Positions 57,350 to 64,000 of a stretch of DNA of 64,000 nt are shown in pieces (position 1 is the first letter of the stretch; every line of letters begins with the position of its first letter). The notes beneath the pieces were generated by a model. It ran no database searches. It worked only from the letters and a program-made list of their open reading frames with translations, and was not told the DNA's origin. This DNA is from JBBPZA01 sp963728925 (lineage in GTDB: Bacteria; Actinomycetota; Thermoleophilia; Solirubrobacterales; Solirubrobacteraceae): the NCBI GenBank assembly GCA_963728925.1, contig CAVSMB010000036.1, forward strand, positions 32,034 through 96,033. The letters are read 5' to 3'. A program made the translations under genes and the position numbers.

Positions 57350-57707
57350 ATGACCCGAGCAGAGAGGTCGGCCATGCCGCGTGAGGCGGTTGTCGTGAGG
57401 ACCGATGCGTTCTATCGCGGGCTGCCGGTCACCGTGGTCGGCGTGACGGGGGGTCGGGCTGATCGCGGTCGCCGCGTACGGCACACCGTTTGAACTCGCG
57501 CTCGGCGTCGCCGACGAGCGCTGCGCCGGGCAGCGCGCCCCCGCGCTTGAGCAGACGGCGCGGAGCGTAGCCGCTCGTCGCGAGGCCCGAGACCGCGCAG
57601 CGGTTGGCGTGCCGCCGCGTCGGCCACCCCGAACCTGCCACGGCGAACGTGGCGCTCGGCCGCATGGGCTCACCAGCGGCCGGCGAGCTACGGGGACGCG
57701 CAAATGA
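57350..57707 (+). pseudogene. Possible frameshifted small gene
   Basis: From ATG 57350 the frame gives SAMPREAVVVRTDAFYRGLPVTVVGVTGG, then breaks at a run of six G (near 57447). In another frame the sequence continues sensibly as GLIAVAAYGTPFELALGVADERCAG and runs to TGA 57705. The two halves read as one beta-rich protein disrupted by an indel. Family unknown. The region around 57117-57349 shows no gene. Confidence 0.35.
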
Positions 57708-57853
57708 CGTAGACGCGGATCGTGTCCGTCGACACCGAGTTGTTGAAGTACGACACCGTCCAGCCCGTGGGCGTCGCGCCCTGGGCGTCCGGCGTAGGCG
57801 ATCCTCCCGGCGGAATCGAGGACTGGCAGGAGTTCGACGTCGTGGGACAGCCT
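57688..57853 (-). pseudogene. C-terminal fragment of an exported protein
   Basis: The minus strand encodes GGCPTTSNSCQSSIPPGGSP...TGWTVSYFNNSVSTDTIRVYVICASP and a stop at 57688. The last segment has the beta-strand pattern of secreted Thermoleophilia proteins that end 'VYAICA'. No signal peptide or start is attached: upstream it runs into Arg-rich antisense. It is probably the tail of a gene cut by rearrangement. Confidence 0.45.
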
Positions 57854-58073
57854 CCACGACTCCGGCAGTGAGGGCTCGCACCACGCCCGCGTCGCGCGTT
57901 TCCTACGCGACCACGAGGTCGAAGCCGTGGCCGCACATCACATGGGCGACGGTATGAAACGCATGCTCGAGAAGATGGGGCTCACCGTGCGGCTCGGGGA
58001 GGCGGGCAGCGCGAGGGAGTCCGCGACCACAGCGATCGGCGTTGATCCGGACAATGGTCTGCCCTCGCGGTGA
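57843..58073 (+). pseudogene. C-terminal fragment of a NifX/NifB-type cofactor-binding protein
   Basis: The frame ending at TGA 58071 encodes WDSLHDSGSEGSHHARVARF, then LRDHEVEAVAAHHMGDGMKRMLEKMGLTV and LGEAGSARESA. This matches the second half of dinitrogenase iron-molybdenum cofactor family proteins (PF02579 style: HHARVARFL, HMGxGMxRML). The first ~40 residues are absent and no start codon lies in frame before 57927. Its 5' break coincides with the exported-protein fragment on the other strand, so a recombination joint near 57845 is likely. Confidence 0.6.
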
Positions 58074-58153
58074 CAGGTCGGCCCAGGTCCGGCGCGAGCC
58101 CCCTACACTCACGGAGGCAGCCGCCGCCGCCGGAGGTCTTGGAGGAGGGACGA

Positions 58154-58915
58154 ATGGCTGGTGAGTTGGAGGACAAGGTCGCGCTGGTGACGTGCGCGGC
58201 CGCGGGGATCGGCCGCGCGTCGGCGCTGGCGTTCGCTGGTGGCGGAGCACGCGTCATGGTCTCCGACGTGGTGGTCGACGGCGGCGAGGAGACCGTCGGG
58301 CAGATCCAGGCGAACGGCGGCGAGGCGACGTTCGTGCGCGCAGACGTATCGCAGACGGCCGACGTGGAGGCGCTCGTCCGCCAGACCGTCGAGACCTACG
58401 GCCGTCTGGACTGCGCCCACAACAACGCCGGCATCGAGGGCGACATGGCGGCAACGGCCGACTGCGCAGAAGCGAACTGGGACCGCACGATCGCGATCAA
58501 CCTGAAGGGCGTGTGGTTGTGCATGAAACACGAGATCCCGCAGATGCTGCAGCAGGGGGGCGGGGCGATCGTGAACACGTCGTCGGTCGCGGGGCTCGTC
58601 GGCTTTGCCAATCTCCCCGCCTACGTCGCCACCAAGCACGGCGTCGCGGGGCTGACGCGGACGGCGGCGATCGAGTACGCCGAGCAGGGCATACGCGTCA
58701 ACGCCGTCTGCCGAGGGGTCATCCAGACGGCGATGATCGATCGCATCGTCGGCGGTGACGCCGAGGCCGAGGCGCAGTTCACCGCGCTGGAGCCGGTCGG
58801 CCGGATGGGCTCGCCGGCGGAGGTTGCCCAAGCCGTCGTCTGGCTGTGCTCGGATGCCGCCTCGTTCGTGACCGGGGTGGCCATGCCCGTCGATGGCGGC
58901 TTCGTGGCCCAGTAG
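58154..58915 (+). CDS. Short-chain dehydrogenase/reductase
   Basis: The 253-residue classical SDR has the cofactor motif TCAAAGIGRASAL (first Gly of TGxxxGIG replaced by Cys), NNAGIEG, the Ser in NTSSVAG, the Tyr-Lys pair YVATKHG, and the end FVTGVAMPVDGGF. The usual NAVCPG loop reads NAVCRG. The two substitutions touch cofactor and substrate loops, so activity may be reduced or altered. GGAGGAGGG is a strong ribosome binding site. It is intact despite the decayed surroundings. Confidence 0.88.
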   Translation: MAGELEDKVALVTCAAAGIGRASALAFAGGGARVMVSDVVVDGGEETVGQIQANGGEATFVRADVSQTADVEALVRQTVETYGRLDCAHNNAGIEGDMAATADCAEANWDRTIAINLKGVWLCMKHEIPQMLQQGGGAIVNTSSVAGLVGFANLPAYVATKHGVAGLTRTAAIEYAEQGIRVNAVCRGVIQTAMIDRIVGGDAEAEAQFTALEPVGRMGSPAEVAQAVVWLCSDAASFVTGVAMPVDGGFVAQ

Positions 58916-59018
58916 CGAACCGTCGTGCCGGGCCGCCCTGCCCGGCACGGGGCGCTCTGATCACTGCACAGCATCGGAGCAGACCCCAGGACGCGCCGCA
59001 TGCGCGCGCTCGGACGGC

Positions 59019-59720
59019 TCAGCCGCCGAAAGCGGCGGGGTCTCGCAGCTCGATCCACAGCGAGTCGGCGACGGCGAGGACGCGTCCCGCCGCGTCGTAG
59101 AGCGCAGAAGCCGACTGGTGCTTGCGGCCGTCGCTACCGACCGGCCACGCGACGACGACGTGCCGCTCCCCGGCGCGCGGGCGCTCCCGCAGCTCGACGG
59201 TGAGCGACGCGAGGACAACGATCTGAGCGCGGTGATCGACGGACTCGATCGCGTACGCGCTCGGGCAGTCGAGCACCGCCCACGCAAGCAGCGGATCGTC
59301 GGACTCCGGGGTCCACGGGGAAGCGATGAGGGGGCTGTCCCCGACGCGACCGGCGTAGATCCGCAGGCCGTCGTCGCGCGCCGTCCCGCAGACGAAGCAC
59401 GTCGGGAACCTGTGGTGCGCGAAGCCCACGTACCTCCGCGTCGCGATCTCGGCCTCCTCGACCGTCGGCGCCGGCGGGGGCTGCGCCTGAACGGCGGCGG
59501 GCACGGCCGTGGCGATGACGTCGTCGCCGCTGAGCAGCGAAACCGAGCCGTCGGCTTCGCGGCGGCGCAGCAGCGGCACCTCCAGCGGTGGCGGCTCGCG
59601 CAGTGACACGCGGACCGCCGGCGCCTTGACCACCGTGCCCACCAGACCACACGTGTAACCCCCATTCGCGGAGTTCGGCGGGCCATTGAAGCGCCTATCG
59701 ATGACGACCCGATCGTTCAC
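59019..59720 (-). CDS. Hotdog-fold thioesterase-like protein
   Basis: The 233-residue protein looks like a double-hotdog thioesterase. It begins RFNGPPNSANGGYTCGLVG, and the second half has a CxxC-like segment FPTCFVCGTARDDGLRIYAG, WAVLDCPSAYAI, and ASALYDAAGRVLAVADSLWIEL. Similar proteins are listed as thioesterase-family proteins in Actinobacteria; the substrate is unknown. Starts with GTG. Confidence 0.65.
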   Translation of the reverse strand: MNDRVVIDRRFNGPPNSANGGYTCGLVGTVVKAPAVRVSLREPPPLEVPLLRRREADGSVSLLSGDDVIATAVPAAVQAQPPPAPTVEEAEIATRRYVGFAHHRFPTCFVCGTARDDGLRIYAGRVGDSPLIASPWTPESDDPLLAWAVLDCPSAYAIESVDHRAQIVVLASLTVELRERPRAGERHVVVAWPVGSDGRKHQSASALYDAAGRVLAVADSLWIELRDPAAFGG

Positions 59721-60104
59721 GCTTTCAGCCCACCTCGCTGTCGGCTGCGCGCGAGCGCGTTCAACGCGCTGCGCCGGGCCGCGCTGACGCGCCCAGGGAC
59801 GACCATCATGACCTCACTCATACACCATTCGCAACTCCGCCGGGCTCCCGCAGCGCGCCGGCAGGGCGGCGGCTCGCCGGCGTCGGTATCGCTACGCCAG
59901 TCCACCAGCACGTCGGGGTCCTCCTCGAGCGCCGAATCGCGGGCCGCCGGCGCGGTCCATGCGCCGGCTGGTCGTGTGCGGCCGTAGCGGTCGTGAACCA
60001 CGATCACGCACGCGTCGAGCACCCTGCACCGCGACCACGACGACAGCTTCGCCTCGGTGGCGCTGGCGTGTTCTGCTCACGCTCTCGGGAGGCGCGGCTG
60101 TCGG
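59721..60104. other. Stretch of 384 nt without a supported gene
   Basis: A minus-strand frame (60022-59717) contains MSEVMMVVPGRVSAARRSALNALARSRQRG but no recognised domain; the rest is Arg/Ala filler. I see no promoter of the pattern found elsewhere. It may be decayed coding DNA. Confidence 0.4.
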
Positions 60105-60395
60105 TCACGGACGCGGCCCGGCGAGCAGCAGGCGGGTCTGCTTGGTCACCCAGCGCCAGTTCAAGCCGACGTGGACGACAATGACGGCTGCCAGCAACAA
60201 CCCGACCCAGTCATGCAGGTCGATCCAGGTCAAGCGGTCGATGCCGAGGAAGGAGTGTTCGGCCCCACGCCCGCGAAAACGCGGTCCCTGCCCGCTGGGG
60301 ACAGCGATCCAGAGGATAAGACCAGTCGCCACCTCGAGCACGAGGCAGGCAGCGCCCGCGAGCACAGCCGAGTAGAGCAACCGCGTCCGATTCAT
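60105..60395 (-). CDS. DUF4405-like small membrane protein
   Basis: The 96-residue protein has two or three hydrophobic helices. The C-terminal one, DLHDWVGLLLAAVIVVHVGLNW, contains two histidines spaced like the haem or metal His of cytochrome b561-type DUF4405 proteins. ATG 60395 (MNRTRLLYSAVLAGA) is used; the frame stays open upstream but without features. The IS element lies 180 nt upstream and may separate it from its promoter. Confidence 0.65.
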   Translation of the reverse strand: MNRTRLLYSAVLAGAACLVLEVATGLILWIAVPSGQGPRFRGRGAEHSFLGIDRLTWIDLHDWVGLLLAAVIVVHVGLNWRWVTKQTRLLLAGPRP

Positions 60396-60576
60396 CGGCA
60401 CCCAAGCAAAGCACAGGGCAGACAAGGAGTCACCAACCCCCACCAGTAGCCGCACCCCGATCGCGGTAGACAACGCCGCGACATGTCGCCGACGGCTTGC
60501 ACCACTCTCCACCGCGATCCCGACACGCGAGCCTGGAGATACTGGTAACCCCGTTTATCTGCCAGTCGTTGGATTG

Positions 60577-60588
60577 CTCGACTTTCGC
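60577..60588 (+). repeat. Left inverted repeat of the IS element
   Basis: CTCGACTTTCGC, perfect match to the right end in inverse orientation. Confidence 0.7.
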
Positions 60589-60766
60589 AGTTCTTGGCGG
60601 GGTGAGTTGGGTGTTGGTGATGGTCGGCGTGGGCTGAGCGCGACGGCGACCTGAGCGGGCGGCGGGGAAGGAGCATCGGCGGCTTTCCCGAACCGGTGGG
60701 CGTCCATGTCGATGCCGCGGGCGGGTGGCCGCCCGATCCGCGGCGCCCACCGGGGGGTTGCCGCCG

Positions 60767-62113
60767 ATGCTCGGTCTGCCTTCTTCGCTGGAGGGGCTGC
60801 TCGTCCTCTTGGCGCCATGCTTCACCCGCCCGACATTCCTGACGTTCCGTGCGTTGGTTGTCGGTCAGATCGCGCAGACCGGGCTGCGCACGGTCACGGG
60901 GATGCTCGTCGGCGCGAGGTTGTCGGGGGTGTGGCATCACGCCCGCGCGCATCGCTTCTTCAGCCACGCGCGCTGGCAGCCCGACGAGCTCGGCCTGCGC
61001 CTGGTAGATGTCATCGTGGAGCGGTTGATCGAGCCGGGCGCGCCGCTGGTGCTGGCGATCGACGACACGCTGCTGCACCGCCTGGGTCGCAAGATCCACG
61101 CCACGTTCTGGCACCACGACGCGACCGCCAACACCGACCGTGCGGCGGTCGCGTGGGGCAACAACTGGGTCGTCGTCGGGATCAACGTCAGGCTCCCGTT
61201 CCTTGCGCGCACGCTCTGCCTGCCCGTCCTGTTCCGCCTCTGGCAGCCGCGGCGCAAGCACATCGCGAAGGGCGAGCGCGATCCCGAGCGGCCGGCAAAA
61301 CCCGAGCTCGCACGCGCAATGGTCGACCTGATCGCCGCTCGCTACCCCCAGCGCGTGGTGCATGTCGTCGGCGACTCGGCGTACGGCGCGGGCGCTTGGC
61401 GCGGCTTGCCCGGCCGCGTGACGCTGACCGTCCGCCCGCGCAAGGACGCCGCGCTGTATGCGCTCGCGCCGCCGCGCACCGGCCGCCGTGGCCGGCCCGC
61501 GCTCAAAGGCGCGCGGCTGCCCAGCCTCGCGCAGCTCGCGCGCGACCCCGCCACCACCTGGCAGCAGACCACCGCCCGCCGCTACGGCAAGCAGGAAGCG
61601 GTCGAGGTCCACGCCTTCCGCTGCCTGTGGCACGGCACGCTCGGCTACACGCCCGTGCAAGTGCTGCTCATCCGCGACACCACCAAGCCCACCGGCTACC
61701 AGCTCGCGCTGCTGTCCACCGACCTTGACGCCAACCCCGCCGCGCTGATCGAACGCTACGGCGACCGCTGGCCGATCGAGGTGTCCTTCGAAGAGGCCAA
61801 GCAGCTCGCCGGCGTCGGCCATGCGCGCAACCGCACCCAGCGCGCCGTCGAGCGCACCGTCCCCTTCCAGTTCATCTGCATGACCCTGACGATCATCTGG
61901 TACGCACTGCACGGCGATCACCAAACCGACGTCGACGAGCACCGCGCCCGCGCGCCGTGGTACCAAACCAAGACCAACCCCTCCTTCGCCGACATGCTCG
62001 CCAAGCTGCGACGCACCACCATCGCCGCCCAATACTCACCAGGTCGACTCCACGCCCCCTACCAACGGAAAATCACCGCAATTCAGCAAGCATTGGCCGC
62101 CACCCTCGCCTGA
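60767..62113 (+). CDS. IS4-superfamily transposase with YREK signature
   Basis: The 448-residue protein has the DDE triad: LVLAIDDTLLHRLGRK (Asp), VVGDSAYGAG (Asp), and the Y-2-R-3-E-6-K signature in ERYGDRWPIEVSFEEAK (Glu). This signature and a 7-bp duplication suggest the IS4/ISPepr1 side; the overall length and N-terminal part also recall IS701 (PF13546). ATG 60767 is preferred; GTG 60725 adds 14 residues. No frameshift is seen, so it may be active. Confidence 0.85.
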   Translation: MLGLPSSLEGLLVLLAPCFTRPTFLTFRALVVGQIAQTGLRTVTGMLVGARLSGVWHHARAHRFFSHARWQPDELGLRLVDVIVERLIEPGAPLVLAIDDTLLHRLGRKIHATFWHHDATANTDRAAVAWGNNWVVVGINVRLPFLARTLCLPVLFRLWQPRRKHIAKGERDPERPAKPELARAMVDLIAARYPQRVVHVVGDSAYGAGAWRGLPGRVTLTVRPRKDAALYALAPPRTGRRGRPALKGARLPSLAQLARDPATTWQQTTARRYGKQEAVEVHAFRCLWHGTLGYTPVQVLLIRDTTKPTGYQLALLSTDLDANPAALIERYGDRWPIEVSFEEAKQLAGVGHARNRTQRAVERTVPFQFICMTLTIIWYALHGDHQTDVDEHRARAPWYQTKTNPSFADMLAKLRRTTIAAQYSPGRLHAPYQRKITAIQQALAATLA

Positions 62114-62117
62114 AAGC

Positions 62118-62129
62118 GCGAAAGTCGAG
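62118..62129 (-). repeat. Right inverted repeat of the IS element
   Basis: GCGAAAGTCGAG, complement of the left end. Confidence 0.7.
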
Positions 62130-62136
62130 TGGATTG

Positions 62137-62338
62137 GAGGGACGAGCCTAATCGCGGGGTGGGACAGAACCCGGGGGGGACGTCACCCTCGACGACCGCG
62201 GCCTCTCATGGTTAGTGACCGTCGCGATCCGCGACGGGGGCTGGGACGCCGCGCCGAGCGCTCGGCCGCGAGTGGGCGGACGACGTGGATGGACGCGACA
62301 CGGGCCGCGGTCGAGCGAGAAGAGCGGGCTGCAACGGT
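62137..62338. other. Short stretch without a gene between IS and DUF6262 remnant
   Basis: About 200 nt with no recognised feature. If the Tn554-type module once had a right end here, its sequence is not recognisable by eye. Confidence 0.4.
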
Positions 62339-62715
62339 TCAGCGCTGCTGCGGCTCGCGAAGTTGTCCGTAGAGGACGGCCAGCTCGGCGCGCAGCTGGT
62401 CGTTCTCGGCGCACAGTCGCCGGTTGTCTGCCAGCAGCGTCTCGTTGCGCTGGCGCAGCGACCGCTCCCGCGCGCGCTCGCTGTTGGGCACTCCGACGGC
62501 GCCAGCGAGCGGGTTGCGTTCGCGCAGCTGCTCGATCTCTGCCCGCAGACTGCGGCTGGGTGTAGAGCCATTGGCGCGAGATGCCGGCGCGCCTGGCAAC
62601 GGCGACGCGAGATGGCCTCGCCCGCGGCGTCGAGTTCGTGCAGGGCCAGCTCGGTTGGCGCGACGGCATCTTGGTGGCGGCGAGTCGCCGTGGCCGCCAG
62701 CGGCTCAGGGGCCAT
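62339..62715 (-). pseudogene. DUF6262 (TnpC-like) protein with two frameshifts
   Basis: Three frames must be joined to read one protein: MAPEPLAATATRRHQDAVAPT...LHELDAAGEAIS, then VARRAGISRQWLYTQP, then LRAEIEQLRERNPLAG...LRQRNETLLADNRRLCAENDQLRAELAVLYGQLRE and stop. The helix-turn-helix-like start followed by a coiled coil is the DUF6262 pattern, the small third protein of Tn554-type recombinase modules. Two indels make it dead. The start overlaps the end of the integrase remnant, as in intact modules. Confidence 0.7.
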
Positions 62716-63118
62716 CGGTCGCCTCGCGGTCGAGCGCCTGGATCCGTCGATGATCCGCAGGTTGGCCTCGACGGGCTGGTTGATCTCGACGATCCGCCCG
62801 ACCTTCGGCGCGGGCGGTCGCGATCATCGCCTGGGTTCGGTCCAGCTGATCGCGGCGGTGGTCAGGAAGTGGTCGCAGGTCAGGCACGCGTTCGGGTGCG
62901 GGCAGGACTGCTGCAGGCAGGCCGCAATAGCCGTTGGGCAGCGTCTGCTTGGCGCGGGCGAGGTTCTCCTTTGGCCCACCCGGCGTCGGAGAGCGGCCCG
63001 TCGGGATCGAGCGGGATGACTTCGCCGCGGACGTTGATGCGCTGCTGGTGGCGCTCCCACTCGCGCCGCAGGGTGGCGTCTTGATGCGCGCGTAGCGGGC
63101 GGTCATCGCGCCCGAGTT
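62705..63118 (-). pseudogene. C-terminal remnant of a Tn554-type (TnpB-like) integrase, several frameshifts
   Basis: Joining frames gives NSGAMTARYARIK, DATLRREWERHQQRINVRGE, VIPLDPDGPLSDAG, AKENLARAKQTLPNGYCGLP, QQSCPHPNACLTCDHFLTT, RDQLDRTQAMIATARAEGR and LDREATDGP. MTARYARI with the Tyr is the tyrosine-recombinase nucleophile region, and the Cys-rich CPHPNACLTCDHF tail is typical of these transposon integrases. At least three indels are needed. The main catalytic domain (Arg, His-x-x-Arg) is missing upstream of 63118. Confidence 0.7.
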
Positions 63119-63337
63119 CCGCCGGTCAGCGGCTCGACGGTGATGTGGCGGCGCTGAATGACGAACAGTGGCAAGATGGTGAGCAGCGGCCGGAGTGCGT
63201 GATCGGGGCGATGCGCGGGATGACCGGCGACTCGAGCCAGTCCCGGTGCCGTGACGCGCAGCCGTGCAACGGCGAGTCAGGTAGGCGGCGGGCGAGTCGC
63301 CGGCGTCGCAGTCGTGTACGTCACAATCGGACCGTCG
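63119..63337. other. Short stretch before the methyltransferase
   Basis: No gene supported. The minus strand reads PLFVIQRRHITVEPLTGG, which does not continue the integrase and marks a joint near 63118. CACAAT (63322-63327) lies 10 nt before the next GTG. Confidence 0.4.
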
Positions 63338-63973
63338 GTGCCGCTCTCCGTCCGCCATCCGGGATTCGCGCGGCTGTGGTCGCTGATGAGCCGGCATGAG
63401 CCGGCGGAGATACGCCGCCACCGAGACGAGCTTCTGGCCGGGCTGTCGGGCCGCGTGATCGAGGTCGGCGCAGGCACTGGGAGCAACTTTGCGCACTATC
63501 CGGCGACGGTCGAGGAGGTGCTGGCCGTCGAGCCGGAGCCGTACCTGCGCGAACGGGCGCGCGCCGCCGCCGCCCGCGTCAGTATCCGCGTCGAGGTCGT
63601 CGACGGCGTCGCCGACTGCTTGCCCGCCCGCGACGCGTCCTTTGACGTTGCGGTCGCGTGTCTCGTCCTGTGCACGGTGCCCGACCAGGGCCACGCACTC
63701 GTCGAGCTGCGGCGCGTGCTGCGCCCCGGCGGCGAGCTGCGCTTCTACGAGCACGTGCTCTCGGACCGCCCGGCGGTCGCCCTCAGCCAGCGCGCGGTGG
63801 ACTGGGCGTTCTGGCCGCTGGCGTTCGGCGGGTGCCACACGGCTCGCGATACGCTCGCCGCCATCGAGGCCGCCGGCTTCGAGGTCGAGAGCGAACGGCG
63901 AATGTGGGTCAACCCGGTACCGATCGCATTCCCGGTCGCCTCGCACGCCATCGGCCGTGCTCGCCGACGCTGA
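63338..63973 (+). CDS. SAM-dependent class I methyltransferase
   Basis: The 211-residue protein has the SAM motif VIEVGAGTGSNFAHYP, the acidic VEPEPYLRERA, VACLVLCTVPDQGHALVELRRVLRPGGELRFYEHV, a UbiE/METTL7-like layout. The substrate is unknown. GTG 63338 follows CACAAT at leaderless distance and starts VPLSVRHPGFARLWSLMSR; a longer form from GTG 63251 would add 29 poorly structured residues. The gene is complete and ends 27 nt before the window edge. Confidence 0.78.
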   Translation: MPLSVRHPGFARLWSLMSRHEPAEIRRHRDELLAGLSGRVIEVGAGTGSNFAHYPATVEEVLAVEPEPYLRERARAAAARVSIRVEVVDGVADCLPARDASFDVAVACLVLCTVPDQGHALVELRRVLRPGGELRFYEHVLSDRPAVALSQRAVDWAFWPLAFGGCHTARDTLAAIEAAGFEVESERRMWVNPVPIAFPVASHAIGRARRR

Positions 63974-64000
63974 CCGGCTGGGATGCGGCCGATCGCGGGC

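Larger units (their letters stand above)
60577..62129 (+). mobile_element. Insertion sequence of the IS4 superfamily
   Basis: The ends carry CTCGACTTTCGC (60577-60588) and its complement GCGAAAGTCGAG (62118-62129), extended by a partly conserved AGTTCTTGG/CTTTCAGG. TGGATTG is directly repeated just outside both ends (60570-60576 and 62130-62136), fitting a 7-bp target duplication. The 1,553-bp element encodes one complete transposase. It looks recently inserted and intact. Confidence 0.75.

Overview
The window is chromosomal DNA of a very GC-rich actinobacterium, most likely class Thermoleophilia (Solirubrobacter/Conexibacter/Patulibacter-like). The evidence is the 16S sequence style, a menaquinone pathway, a MurA with Asp in place of the fosfomycin-target Cys, abundant GTG starts, and a 23S rRNA that appears to lack the ~100-nt insertion typical of most other Actinobacteria. 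This placement is an inference; a 16S search would settle it. Many genes carry an nAnnnT (usually TAGnnT) hexamer 6-10 nt before the start codon and no Shine-Dalgarno sequence, which suggests leaderless mRNAs; I used this to choose several starts.

Layout. 1-4.0 kb: end of a possible glycosidase, a Ser/Thr kinase, beta-carbonic anhydrase, an alpha/beta hydrolase and a five-repeat secreted-type repeat protein. 4.1-9.1 kb: menaquinone genes menC-menA-menB on the minus strand, divergent from menE and a methyltransferase. 9.1-14.4 kb: ilvC, two DUF4190 membrane proteins, and a class V aminotransferase overlapping serA. 14.6-19.8 kb: an APC permease with a universal stress protein, a quinone-oxidoreductase-like gene, and two exported minus-strand proteins, one a large beta-helix surface protein.

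19.9-29.7 kb is a branched-chain amino acid block: a leucine-rich leader peptide, leuA, patatin, an XRE-cupin regulator with a palindromic operator, leuC, leuD, an exported protease, leuB, ilvE and cimA. CimA with LeuCD and LeuB would make 2-oxobutyrate from pyruvate, so isoleucine can be made without threonine deaminase; IlvC and IlvE finish both pathways. 29.8-37.9 kb: DegT aminotransferase, GNAT, a small membrane protein, argH, a 3-methyladenine glycosylase, a class A PBP with a Ser/Gly/Asp tail, and tyrS behind a tiny leaderless ORF.

38.0-43.65 kb: a complete rRNA operon (16S-23S-5S) with no tRNA in its spacer, clear flanking processing stems and a strong terminator. 44.2-54.8 kb: an NAD(P)-binding protein, a thioesterase, DUF389, an HD protein with an isocitrate/isopropylmalate-dehydrogenase-like enzyme, murA, then a tightly overlapped histidine operon hisZ-hisG-hisD-hisB-hisH-hisA.

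From 54.77 kb the DNA changes character. The his operon stops at hisA where hisF would be expected and runs into a decayed mobile island. It holds a 5'-truncated IS982-like transposase, a 5'-truncated TraG/VirD4 coupling-protein gene with an in-frame amber codon, a NifX-type C-terminal fragment, an exported-protein fragment, an intact SDR and thioesterase, a DUF4405 membrane protein, a complete IS4-superfamily element with inverted repeats and a likely 7-bp target duplication, and frameshifted remains of a Tn554-type integrase plus its DUF6262 partner. A methyltransferase ends the window. I see no CRISPR array and no tRNA gene.
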